From the NCBI RefSeq assembly GCF_000961885.1, contig NZ_JZKH01000030.1, forward strand, positions 1 to 64,000: 64,000 nt of DNA, given 5' to 3'. The stretch is from Streptomyces rubellomurinus (GTDB lineage Bacteria; Actinomycetota; Actinomycetes; Streptomycetales; Streptomycetaceae). The position numbers and the translations under genes were made by a program. The first letter of the stretch is position 1, and every line of letters starts with the position of its first letter. The notes under the pieces are model-generated. The model was not told where the DNA came from and made no database searches. It worked only from the letters and a program-made list of their open reading frames with translations. This document shows positions 11,345-19,067 of this stretch, one piece after another.

Positions 11345-12402
11345 CCGGCATGACGAAGCCACAGCACGACCCGACCGACAGCGCGGCCGGGCGCATCGAC
11401 GCCGCACCGGACCGGCGCGGGTTCACCAGCCGGCCGTTGCGGGTGCGGGCGGCGGTGGGGGTGGTGGCTACGGCAGCCCTCGTGGCCGGGGTGGGGGCGT
11501 TCCTCGTCGACAACCTGACCAACGCCTTCGGGCCGGACAGCGTGTGCGACGGCGCGGTCAGCGCGGCCGCGCTGACCGACGCGCTCGGTCCGGGCCAGGT
11601 CAGCAGCAGCGAGAACGGCGCCTGGCAGTCGCCCAGTGGCGGAGCGCTCTGCACGGCGAAGGTGACGTACGGCATCTTCGGCGACAGCCGGTCCGTCTTC
11701 GTCCGCGTCGCTCAGGCCGACGACCTCGGCCCCTACCCGGCCGGCTCGGACAGTCAGCTGTTCGCCGCCTCGGCGAACGGCGGCGCGAGCGGCGCGGCTC
11801 GCAGCAAGGGGGCGTGGGCGCTGCTTCCCGGGGAGTGCGGGACCGGGCTGCGCGTGGAGGTCGAGTCGGACGGCGACGGCCCCGGCGCCGGGAAGCTCGC
11901 GCGCCTCGCCGTCTCGGCGGCGAACGGCGTCGCGGCGGACAAGGGGTGCGGGAAGTCGCCGCTCCCCGCACCGCACGAGCTGTCGGCGGTGGGCCAGGAG
12001 CACGACCTGAACAGCGGCTCGGTCTGCGGTCTGCCGGGGTTCACCGCGGCCGACGCAGGAAGCAAGGGCTACCGGGAGCGTGTGACCACCGCGTTCGACC
12101 CGGTGTGGGTGTGTCGGATCGCCACGGGCCAGAACCCCTTCGCCTGGTCGTTCAGCATCGGAACCGAGCCCCGTGTTCGGGGTCCGCTGGCCGAGAAGGA
12201 CGCCACTCCCGCGTTCGGCCGGTCCCGTTGGGCGGGCTCCCCCCTCCGGGAGCGGGAGGTGGTGGCGACCTGTCAGGGCAAGCCCACCTACTTCCGGATG
12301 GACACCGACATCCTCCAGGGCCTGTTCCCCAGCACCGACGAGGCCTGGAAGCAGTTCCTCATCGCCGGTGGCAAGGCGATCGGCTGCGAGCCGATCCTGT
12401 AG
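11341..12402 (+). CDS. Membrane-anchored extracellular protein, partner of the WXG module
   Basis: A 353-residue single-pass protein. Residues 1-33 are cytosolic and Arg-rich, a hydrophobic segment spans ~34-57 (VRAAVGVVATAALVAGVGAFL), and the remaining ~295 residues lie outside. The outer part contains six or more cysteines (VCDGA, LCTAK, GECGTG, GCGK, VCGLPG, GCEPIL) spaced for disulfides and looks like two related halves. I do not recognise a named family. It begins at GTG 11341, overlapping the previous stop (GTGA), which indicates translational coupling; ATG 11350 is an alternative. Context suggests a receptor, immunity or anchoring role for the secreted WXG protein, unproven. Confidence 0.65.
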   Translation: MTGMTKPQHDPTDSAAGRIDAAPDRRGFTSRPLRVRAAVGVVATAALVAGVGAFLVDNLTNAFGPDSVCDGAVSAAALTDALGPGQVSSSENGAWQSPSGGALCTAKVTYGIFGDSRSVFVRVAQADDLGPYPAGSDSQLFAASANGGASGAARSKGAWALLPGECGTGLRVEVESDGDGPGAGKLARLAVSAANGVAADKGCGKSPLPAPHELSAVGQEHDLNSGSVCGLPGFTAADAGSKGYRERVTTAFDPVWVCRIATGQNPFAWSFSIGTEPRVRGPLAEKDATPAFGRSRWAGSPLREREVVATCQGKPTYFRMDTDILQGLFPSTDEAWKQFLIAGGKAIGCEPIL

Positions 12403-12420
12403 GAAAACCCACGTGCGCGG

Positions 12421-12465
12421 GTCGTGCGTAATGGTCTACCGTACACCGGGACCATTACGCACGAC
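12421..12465. promoter_or_regulatory. Perfect 16-bp inverted repeat between WXG module and acetyltransferase
   Basis: Left arm 12421-12436 (GTCGTGCGTAATGGTC), 13-nt centre, right arm 12450-12465, no mismatches. It begins 18 bp after the stop of the membrane protein and ends 14 bp before the acetyltransferase ATG. The arms are AT-richer than a typical streptomycete terminator and there is no T run. It could be an operator overlapping the acetyltransferase promoter, or a terminator of the upstream operon. Confidence 0.75.
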
Positions 12466-12479
12466 ATGGGGGAAGCACC

Positions 12480-13019
12480 ATGACCGCCACCGAGCAGCAG
12501 AGCCGCCGCACCGTCGTCACCGTCTCCGAGCGGCTGGTGCTGACCCGGCCCCAGGAGGACGATCTGGAGGCCGTGTTCGCGATCCACGGGGATCCGGAGA
12601 CCAACCGGTACAACCCGCACGGCCCGCACCGGGACCGGGCGCAGAGCCGGGAGATGCTGGCCGGCTTCGTCGCCGACTGGGAGCGGGACGGCGTCGGGTA
12701 CTGCGCCGTCTCCACCCGGGCGGAACCGGCGGAGATCATCGGGTTCACCGGCCTGTACCTGCACACCCTGGACGGCGAGCGGGTGTTCAACCTCTACTAC
12801 CGCTACCGCCCGTCCGCCTGGGGCCTGGGGTACGCGGCGGAGGCGTCCCGGGCGGCGATGGCCGAGGCGCTGCCGCGCTTCCCGGACGTGCCGGTGACGG
12901 CCCTGATCCACGCCGACAACCTGCCCTCCCGGCGGCTCGCCGAACGGCTCGGCCTGGTGCCCGATCCGGACGGCCGGACCGACCCGCAGGAAGGACGGCT
13001 GATCCACCGCAAGGCCTAG
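12480..13019 (+). CDS. GNAT family N-acetyltransferase (RimJ/RimL type)
   Basis: A 179-residue acetyl-CoA-dependent acetyltransferase. The strand-rich N-terminus (RLVLTRPQEDDLEAVFAIHGDPETNRYNP) is characteristic of the RimJ/RimL subgroup. The acetyl-CoA pyrophosphate loop is WGLGYAAEA, followed by the HADNLPSRRLAERLGL segment typical of the C-terminal half. ATG 12480 is preceded by GGGGGAAG. A large perfect inverted repeat sits directly upstream and may control it. The substrate cannot be told from sequence. Confidence 0.88.
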   Translation: MTATEQQSRRTVVTVSERLVLTRPQEDDLEAVFAIHGDPETNRYNPHGPHRDRAQSREMLAGFVADWERDGVGYCAVSTRAEPAEIIGFTGLYLHTLDGERVFNLYYRYRPSAWGLGYAAEASRAAMAEALPRFPDVPVTALIHADNLPSRRLAERLGLVPDPDGRTDPQEGRLIHRKA

Positions 13020-13107
13020 TCCGGGACGGCCGGATCCCCCGCCGGGGGGAGGGCGATCGCGCCGCCGGGGCGAGACAACTGCGGTGCGCGGACGGGACGA
13101 TGGCGGT

Positions 13108-14121
13108 ATGAGAATCAACGAGCGCACGGTCCGGACCGGCGCTGCCTGGACGGCGGTGGCCGCGACCCTGCCGTACCTGATGCTCAAACTGCTCTGGCTG
13201 GTCGGGTTCTCGGTGGGGGCGGACAACGCCGAGGCACTGGACAAGCTCTGGGTGCCGAACCTGCTGAGCTTCGGGATGGACGCGATCGCCTTCGCCCTGG
13301 CGCTCGTCTTCGTCCGGCCGTGGGGACGGCGGGTCCCGGCCGGGCTGCTGGCGTTCCCGATGTGGGCGGCGACCGGACTGCTCGGGACCATCCTGATCGG
13401 GGTGCCGGTCTCCCTGATCGCCGACCTGGTGCTCGGCCCGCAGCACATCGCCGCGCACCAGCCGGACCCGGGCTTCTCCGGGCTCGCCGGCTGGGTCACG
13501 CCGCTGGTGTACGGGGGGTTCAGCGTCCAGGGGCTCGCGCTGATCACCGCCTTCCTGCTGTACGCCCGGCGGCGCTGGGGCGCGCTGGTGCGCGAGCGGA
13601 TCGGCGACCTGCCCGACTCGCCGAGCATCCCGGTGCAGCGCTGCCTGGCCTGCGCCGCCGCCCTGCTCGCCGTGGGCGTGGCGGCGGCCCGCTGCTACTG
13701 GGCGGCGGGCGGCGACGCCGGACTGCCGCCGTCCCTGCGCGACAACGGCACCCGGGGCCCGGCCGTGCTGGACGCCGTGACCGCGATGATGGCGATCGCC
13801 GCACCGCTGGCCCTGCTGGTGCTGGTCTTCCGGTTCCGCCCGCAGCGGCGGCTGATCTGGCCGGCGCTGGTGGCCTGGACCGCCTCCGGCTCGCTGGTCG
13901 GCTGGGGCGCCTGGCTGATGATCATGTACGGCACGACCGGGACCAAGGTCCAGGACCTGCACCACGCGGTGCCCGGACTGCTGCCGCTGGTGCAGTGCGC
14001 CCAGGTGGTGACCGGGCTGCTGGTCCTCGTCGCGGGCGCGCTGGCCCTGACCGAACGCGGAGCCCTGGCCTCCGGAAGGACCGCGCCGGCGACCGCCGTT
14101 GACGTAGAGTCACCCGAGTGA
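13108..14121 (+). CDS. Multispanning membrane protein coupled to a two-component system
   Basis: A 337-residue integral membrane protein with roughly eight hydrophobic segments and short loops, e.g. WTAVAATLPYLMLKLLWLVG, LLAFPMWAATGLLGTILIG and AVTAMMAIAAPLALLVLVF. I do not recognise a named family; such proteins commonly precede streptomycete sensor kinases. ATG 13108 (MRINERTV) was preferred over GTG 13084. Its stop overlaps the kinase start as GTGA (14118-14121), so it is translated with the kinase and response regulator and may sense or transport the signal they answer to. Confidence 0.75.
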   Translation: MRINERTVRTGAAWTAVAATLPYLMLKLLWLVGFSVGADNAEALDKLWVPNLLSFGMDAIAFALALVFVRPWGRRVPAGLLAFPMWAATGLLGTILIGVPVSLIADLVLGPQHIAAHQPDPGFSGLAGWVTPLVYGGFSVQGLALITAFLLYARRRWGALVRERIGDLPDSPSIPVQRCLACAAALLAVGVAAARCYWAAGGDAGLPPSLRDNGTRGPAVLDAVTAMMAIAAPLALLVLVFRFRPQRRLIWPALVAWTASGSLVGWGAWLMIMYGTTGTKVQDLHHAVPGLLPLVQCAQVVTGLLVLVAGALALTERGALASGRTAPATAVDVESPE

Positions 14122-15377
14122 CCACGGGGGAGAGCAGCCGGCTTCGGCGCGCGACAGCGGCACTGGTCGGGCACAAGGCACTGCTGCGCTGGGTGCACCT
14201 GGTGCTGGGCGGCGCCCTGCTGATGCCGTACTGGATGCTCTCCGTGGTGCTCCTCGGCGGGTTCGGCCAGGGCGACGGGCTGCTGTACCAAGTGGTCGTC
14301 CTGCTGGGCTCGCTGTTCACCTCGCTGCCGATGGCCGGGATCACCGCGCTGGTACCGATCGTCCGGGGCCTGGAAGGAGCGGCCGCCCGGGCGCTGTGCG
14401 CGGTCGAGCGGCCCGAGGAACTGGCCGGCGGGCCTTCGCAGTCCTGGGCCGCGCGCCGGCGCACCGCGCTCTGGTACATGCTGCACGTGTTCCTCGGCGG
14501 GGTGGTCGCCGGACTGACGCTGGGCGGCGGGACCGGGGCGATCGCACTGATCATCTCCGAGGCGGACGACACCACGCCCTGGGCGGGCAGCTCCACCGGC
14601 CGGCTGCTCGCCGGCCCGGCGGTCGGGCTCGGCCTCATCCTGCTGATCGTCCTCATCAGCGCCGGGTCCGGCGCCCTGCTGGCCCGCTGCGCTCCCGTCC
14701 TGCTCGGGCCGACCCCGGAGGAGCGGCTGGCCGCCGCCGAACGCCGGGCCACCGTGCTCGCCCAGCGCAACCGGCTGGCCCGCGAACTGCACGACTCGGT
14801 CGGGCACGCGCTCAGCGCGGTCGGCATCCAGGCCTCGGCCGCCGCCCGGGTGCTGCGCAGCGACCCGGACTTCGCCGCCGAGGCGCTGCACGCGATCGAG
14901 GAGACCGCCCGGGCCGCCGTCGCCGAACTGGACACCGTGCTCGGGCTGTTGCGCGAGGAGAGCCCGGAGACCGCCGAACCGGCCGGGCCCACCCTCGCCG
15001 GGCTGGACGACCTGCTGCGCCAACTCGCCCGCACCGGGGTGACGGTGGACGCCGACCTCTCCCCCGGCCTCAGGGCCCTGCCCGCCGAAGTCTCCCGCGA
15101 GGCCTACCGGATCGTGCAGGAGGGCCTCACCAACGTGCTGCGGCACGCCGGCCCGGCACCGGCCGGGCTGCGGGTCGCGGTCACCGGGAGCCGGCTGGAG
15201 ATCGAACTGACCAACCCGCTGGGCCCGACCCGCCCCAGCCGCCCCGGCGGCGGGCGGGGGCTGCGCGGGATCGATGAACGCGCGACGGCCCTGCGCGGCG
15301 GCAGCGCCGCCGGGCCGGACGACGACGGTACGACGTGGCGGCTGGCCGTCTGGCTGCCGGTGGGAGGAACCGCATGA
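14118..15377 (+). CDS. Sensor histidine kinase (HisKA_3/NarL class)
   Basis: A 419-residue membrane kinase. Four hydrophobic segments occupy about residues 20-205. The dimerisation/phosphoacceptor helix carries RELHDSVGHALSA near residue 226 (phospho-His in ELHD). An HATPase_c domain follows, with YRIVQEGLTNVLRHA (N box) and GRGLRGIDERA (G box). Autophosphorylation and transfer to the next gene product is the expected role. It starts with GTG overlapping the previous stop and ends with ATGA shared with the response regulator, so the three genes form one tightly coupled unit. Confidence 0.93.
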   Translation: MTTGESSRLRRATAALVGHKALLRWVHLVLGGALLMPYWMLSVVLLGGFGQGDGLLYQVVVLLGSLFTSLPMAGITALVPIVRGLEGAAARALCAVERPEELAGGPSQSWAARRRTALWYMLHVFLGGVVAGLTLGGGTGAIALIISEADDTTPWAGSSTGRLLAGPAVGLGLILLIVLISAGSGALLARCAPVLLGPTPEERLAAAERRATVLAQRNRLARELHDSVGHALSAVGIQASAAARVLRSDPDFAAEALHAIEETARAAVAELDTVLGLLREESPETAEPAGPTLAGLDDLLRQLARTGVTVDADLSPGLRALPAEVSREAYRIVQEGLTNVLRHAGPAPAGLRVAVTGSRLEIELTNPLGPTRPSRPGGGRGLRGIDERATALRGGSAAGPDDDGTTWRLAVWLPVGGTA

Positions 15378-16075
15378 ACGACCAGAGCCAGGCAGTCGAC
15401 CGGATCCGCGTGGTGATCGCGGACGACGAGCGACTGGTCCGGATGGGCCTGCGCGTGGTGATCGACGCCGAACCCGACCTCACCGTGGTCGGCGAGGCCG
15501 CGGACGGCGCCGAAGTGGTGCCCCTGGTGCGCGAACTGCGGCCCGACGTGGTGCTGATGGACGTCCGGATGCCCGGGATCGACGGCATCCGGGCCACCGA
15601 GCAGCTGATCGGCGGGATGGCCGAGCCGCCGCGCATCCTGGTGGTCACCACCTTCGAGCACGACGACCACGTGTACGACGCGCTGCGCGCGGGCGCGGCC
15701 GGGTTCCTGCTGAAGCGGGCGCGGGCCGAGGAGATGGTCCAAGCGGTGCGGCTGGTCGCGCGCGGGGACTCGCTGCTGTTCCCGGCCGCGGTGCGCGAGC
15801 TCGCGCTGCGGCACGGCGCGGCGGACGGCGGACGGGAGGCGCCGGCGGCCGCGGCCGCGGACCGGGGGCCGATCGGGCGGCTGACCGAGCGGGAGGGGCA
15901 GGTCCTGCGGCTGATGGCCTCCGGGCTCAACAACGGCGAGATCGCCAAGGAGCTGGTGGTCAGCCAGGAGACGGTCAAGACGCACGTCGGCAGCGTGCTG
16001 GCCAAGCTCGGCGCGCGCGACCGCACCCAGGCGGTGATCGCGGCGTACGAGTCGGGCTTCGTCCTGCCGGGGTGA
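15374..16075 (+). CDS. LuxR/NarL family response regulator
   Basis: A 233-residue response regulator. The receiver domain (~11-128) has the acidic pair D17/D18, the phosphoacceptor D63 (LMDVRMPGIDG) and the conserved Lys in GFLLKRA. The C-terminal LuxR helix-turn-helix is LTEREGQVLRLMASGLNNGE followed by VSQETVKTHVGSVLAKL. ATG 15374 overlaps the kinase stop (ATGA) and follows GGGAGG at 6 bp. It is the cognate partner of the upstream kinase. The CACCCCC (16077-16083) / GGGGGTG (16102-16108) hairpin after the stop may end transcription. Confidence 0.94.
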   Translation: MNDQSQAVDRIRVVIADDERLVRMGLRVVIDAEPDLTVVGEAADGAEVVPLVRELRPDVVLMDVRMPGIDGIRATEQLIGGMAEPPRILVVTTFEHDDHVYDALRAGAAGFLLKRARAEEMVQAVRLVARGDSLLFPAAVRELALRHGAADGGREAPAAAAADRGPIGRLTEREGQVLRLMASGLNNGEIAKELVVSQETVKTHVGSVLAKLGARDRTQAVIAAYESGFVLPG

Positions 16076-16233
16076 ACACCCCCGGGCGACGCGAGTGACC
16101 AGGGGGTGAACGCGGGATGACGCCGGGTCGGCCACCCCGAGGTTCCGCCCGGCCGGAGCCGCGGGTAGAGTGCGACGCTCCCCCGTGAACCGCCCGATAC
16201 CTCCCGTATCGCCTGGAACGAACTGGTGGCCGC

Positions 16234-16881
16234 ATGAGTGTCCGGACCCGCCCCGCGCTGTGGTGGCGCGCGGCCATCGTGCTGTCGGCGGGCCTCGGCC
16301 TGACGCTCGGCACCGCGCCGCTGGTGTACTTCACCGTGCAGAGCAACGTGATCGTGCTCGGCTACTTCATCGGCGCGGTGTACTGGATGCTCAAGCGCGA
16401 CACCGTGGACGCGCCCGCGCCCCGGCTGCGCGGCGCGGCCACGCTGTACATCCTGATCACCGGGCTGGTCTCGCACATCCTGCTGCAGCACGGCGCCAAC
16501 CCGCTGCCCGGGCTGGTCAGCGGGCCGGACCGGCTCGCGCACTGGTCCTCCTTCTTCCTGCACTACGTCACGCCGGTGCTGGTGATCGCCGACTGGCTGG
16601 TGCTGAAGCCGCGCAACGCGGCCGCCTGGAAGGACATCCCGCTCTGGCTGGCCTTCCCGCTCGGCTACGCCGCGATCGTGCTCACCCGCAACGCGCTGTT
16701 CGACGACTACCCGACGCCCTACCCGTACTTCTTCTTCGACCCGACCACCAAGGGCTACGGCTACGTGTGGGGCCAGATCGCCCTGCTGACCGTCGAATTC
16801 ACCGTGCTCGCCGCCGCCGTGGTCGGGCTGGACCGGCTCGGCACGCTGGTCGCCGGCCGGCTGCGGCCCGCCCGGACGTAG
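16234..16881 (+). CDS. Pr6Pr family membrane protein
   Basis: A 215-residue integral membrane protein with about six hydrophobic helices. It shows the features of the Pr6Pr (FAR-17a/AIG1-like) family: FTVQSNVIVLGYF in the second helix, HILLQHGANPLPG, and the histidine-containing SFFLHYVTPVLVIADWLVL. The later part is TRNALFDDYPTPYPYFFFDP. Members are small integral proteins of unknown enzymatic role in bacteria; eukaryotic relatives hydrolyse lipid esters, but this is not evidence of the same activity here. It is convergent with the ABC-F gene, 44 bp away. Confidence 0.8.
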   Translation: MSVRTRPALWWRAAIVLSAGLGLTLGTAPLVYFTVQSNVIVLGYFIGAVYWMLKRDTVDAPAPRLRGAATLYILITGLVSHILLQHGANPLPGLVSGPDRLAHWSSFFLHYVTPVLVIADWLVLKPRNAAAWKDIPLWLAFPLGYAAIVLTRNALFDDYPTPYPYFFFDPTTKGYGYVWGQIALLTVEFTVLAAAVVGLDRLGTLVAGRLRPART

Positions 16882-16925
16882 GGCCGCCCGGACGTAGGGC
16901 CGCCCGGGCGGGCCGACCGCGGGCG

Positions 16926-18533
16926 CTACATCGGATCCACCCCCCGCAGCTCGCCGTCCAGCTCCAGCCACCTGGTCAGGCCCAGCCCACGCAGGAAGGG
17001 CAGGTCGTGGCTAGCCACGACCAGCGCCCCCTGGTAGGCGGCGAGCGCCTGGGTGAGCTGGCGGACGCTGGCCAGGTCGAGGTTGTTGGTCGGCTCGTCG
17101 AGCAGCAGCAGCTGGGGCGGCGGGTCGGCCAGCAGCAGCGCGGCCAGGGTGGCCCGGAACCGCTCGCCGCCGGACAGCGTGCCGGCCTCCTGCTCGGCCC
17201 GCGCGCCGCGGAACAGGAAGCGGGCGAGCCGGGCCCGGATGGCGTTGTCCCCGGCGGCGGGGGCGAACTGCTTGACGTTCTGCACGACGCTGAGCCCGTC
17301 GTCCAGCAGGTCGAGCCGCTGCGGCAGGTGGCGCAGCGGCACCGGGGTGGTCACCTCGCCCTCCAGTGGGGAGAGTTCGCCCGCGATGGTGCGCAGCAGG
17401 GTGGTCTTCCCCGCGCCGTTGCCGCCGACCAGGGCGATCCGCTCGGGGCCGCGCAGGTCGAGGTCGGCGGTGGCGCCGTTCGGCAGCCGGACCTTCTGAA
17501 GGGTGAGCACGGTGCGCCCGGCCGGCACCGCGGTGCGCGGCAGGTCGATCCGGATCTCCGCGTCGTCGCGCACCGCCTCCTCGGCGGCGGCGAGGCGCTG
17601 CTTGGCCTCCTCCAGCCGTTCGGTGTGCATGCCCTGGAGCCGCCCGGCGGTCTCCTGGCCCTTGCGTTTGAGCATGCCGGCGAAGATGTGCGGGTCGTTG
17701 CGGGTGACCGAGCGCTTCTTGCCGTACGACGCGCTGCGCTCCAGCCGGCTGCGGGCCTCGACCAAGTCCCGCTTCTGGCGCTGGACGTCGGCCTCGGCGT
17801 TGCGCAGCAGGCGCTCGGCCGTCTCCTGCTGGGCCGCGAGGGTGTGCTCGTAGGCGTCGAAGTTGCCGCCGTACCAGGTGACGTCGCCGTCCCGCAGATC
17901 GGCGATCTGGTCCACGTGCGCGAGCAGTTCGCGGTCGTGGCTGACGATCAGCAGGACGCCGTGCCAGCCGGCCACCGTCTCGTACAGCCGCTCGCGGGCG
18001 GCGCGGTCGAGGTTGTTAGTCGGCTCGTCCAGCAGCAGGACGTCGGGGCGGCGCAGCAGCAGGGCGGCCAGGCGCAGCAGCACGGCCTCGCCGCCGGAGA
18101 GTTCGCCGGTGGTGCGGTCCAGGCCGAGGCGGCGCAGGCCGAGCCGGTCGAGGGTGGCGCGGGCGCGCTCCTCGACGTCCCAGTCGTCGCCGACCGCGTC
18201 GAAGTGGCGCTGGTCGGTGTCGCCGGACTCGATGGCGTGCAGGGCCTCGCGGGCGGCCCGGATGCCGAGCGCCTCGTCGACCCGCAGGCCGGTGTCGAGC
18301 GTCAACCCCTGGGGCAGGTAGCCGAGTTCACCGGCCACCCGGATGGCGCCGCGGGTGGGGGCGAGGTCTCCGGCGATGAGCCGCAGCAGGGTGGACTTGC
18401 CGGCGCCGTTGAGCCCGATCAGGCCGGTGCGGCCGGGGCCGACCGCGAGGTTGAAGCCGTCGAGGACGGGCTTGCCGTCCGGCCATTCGAAGGCCAGGTC
18501 GGTGCAGAGGACGGCGGTGGTGGGTTGTGCCAT
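16926..18533 (-). CDS. ABC-F family ATPase, possible antibiotic-resistance type
   Basis: A 535-residue soluble protein with two ATP-binding cassettes and no membrane domain. Cassette 1 has GLNGAGKST, an LSGGE signature and LLLDEPTNNLD. Cassette 2 has GGNGAGKTTLLRT, LSGGERFRATLAALLLADPP and LLLDEPTNNLD. Between them lies the charged P-site/interdomain linker (~residues 245-300; AEADVQRQKRDLVEARSRLE). ABC-F proteins act on the ribosome, and several streptomycete members protect it from macrolides, lincosamides or pleuromutilins. ATG 18533 is preceded by GGGAGG. The ~230-nt leader has an attenuator-like architecture (separate entry), which favours an antibiotic-inducible resistance role, but the drug is unknown. 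Confidence 0.88.
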   Translation of the reverse strand: MAQPTTAVLCTDLAFEWPDGKPVLDGFNLAVGPGRTGLIGLNGAGKSTLLRLIAGDLAPTRGAIRVAGELGYLPQGLTLDTGLRVDEALGIRAAREALHAIESGDTDQRHFDAVGDDWDVEERARATLDRLGLRRLGLDRTTGELSGGEAVLLRLAALLLRRPDVLLLDEPTNNLDRAARERLYETVAGWHGVLLIVSHDRELLAHVDQIADLRDGDVTWYGGNFDAYEHTLAAQQETAERLLRNAEADVQRQKRDLVEARSRLERSASYGKKRSVTRNDPHIFAGMLKRKGQETAGRLQGMHTERLEEAKQRLAAAEEAVRDDAEIRIDLPRTAVPAGRTVLTLQKVRLPNGATADLDLRGPERIALVGGNGAGKTTLLRTIAGELSPLEGEVTTPVPLRHLPQRLDLLDDGLSVVQNVKQFAPAAGDNAIRARLARFLFRGARAEQEAGTLSGGERFRATLAALLLADPPPQLLLLDEPTNNLDLASVRQLTQALAAYQGALVVASHDLPFLRGLGLTRWLELDGELRGVDPM

Positions 18534-18654
18534 GGGGGCCTCCCGGGTGGTTGCCGATGGGGTGATGAGCAACACGGGAAGACACCGCGGGTGCGGAACC
18601 GGGACGGCCGGGGGGGGGAAGGGGTGGCGCGGATCAGGGGCGCCACGGGCCGTG

Positions 18655-18756
18655 ACTGAGGTCGCACACTTCGCGCACCGCGCGGCGGCAGGGGCCTGCG
18701 CGGCGGGGCGGTGTCTCAGGACCTCAGTAGAGCAACGGCCTTCTCCTTGTCTGGCG
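18655..18756 (-). promoter_or_regulatory. Candidate attenuator leader of the ABC-F gene
   Basis: Read on the minus strand, AAGGAGAA is followed by TTGCTCTACTGA, a possible three-codon upstream ORF (Met-Leu-Tyr-stop). Its stop lies inside ACTGAGGTC (18728-18720), which pairs perfectly with GACCTCAGT (18663-18655). The 56 nt in between are GC-rich and can fold alternatively. Ribosome stalling on such a mini-ORF is how some ABC-F and erm genes are induced. The pairing is visible; the regulatory role is inferred. Confidence 0.45.
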
Positions 18757-18807
18757 GATGACGTCGGCAACGCTAGGCGGCCCGGCGGACACGGGCAACC
18801 GATTTTC

Positions 18808-18922
18808 CGCGCGCCCCGGTTCCGGCCGGCGGGGGGAGGTCCCGCGCGCCCCGGTTCCGGCCGGCCGGCGGAGGTCCCGCGCGCCCGTGGCGGAGGCACC
18901 GTGCCGATCCGGTGCCGATCCG
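18808..18922. repeat. Short tandem repeats in the ABC-F/protease intergenic region
   Basis: A ~34-bp unit beginning CCGCGCGCCCCGGTTCCGGC occurs twice head to tail (about 18808-18840 and 18841-18875), with the start of a third copy. The 11-mer GTGCCGATCCG is then repeated exactly at 18901-18911 and 18912-18922. No gene lies in the whole 18534-19067 interval, which otherwise holds the ABC-F leader and the protease promoter region. Confidence 0.7.
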
Positions 18923-18970
18923 GTGACAGCCCGGCACCGGACGGGGGTGGCCGCCGGTGGCCGCCCGTCC

Positions 18971-18997
18971 GCATGGCAGACTCCTGACCTGCCATGC
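18971..18997 (+). promoter_or_regulatory. 9-bp hairpin in the leader of the protease gene
   Basis: GCATGGCAG (18971-18979) and CTGCCATGC (18989-18997) form a perfect 9-bp stem with a 9-nt loop, ending 70 nt before the protease start. It could be an operator or a 5'-UTR stem. The surrounding leader does not match the c-di-AMP riboswitch consensus I know from actinobacterial cell-wall genes. Confidence 0.5.
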
Positions 18998-19067
18998 CTG
19001 CGGCTCCCACGGGGCCGTACCCGCGGAAGGGGACGCATGGCGGTAGTCAACAGGGGGATTTGAAACC

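Noticed and set aside
8701..12402. Complete ESX/type VII secretion locus
   Set aside because: No EccC, EccD, EccB or mycosin gene lies in the window; only substrate-like and accessory-like genes are present.
18940..19067. c-di-AMP (ydaO-type) riboswitch in the protease leader
   Set aside because: There are stems and GGGGA runs, but the conserved core elements could not be lined up. An Infernal search with RF00379 would decide.
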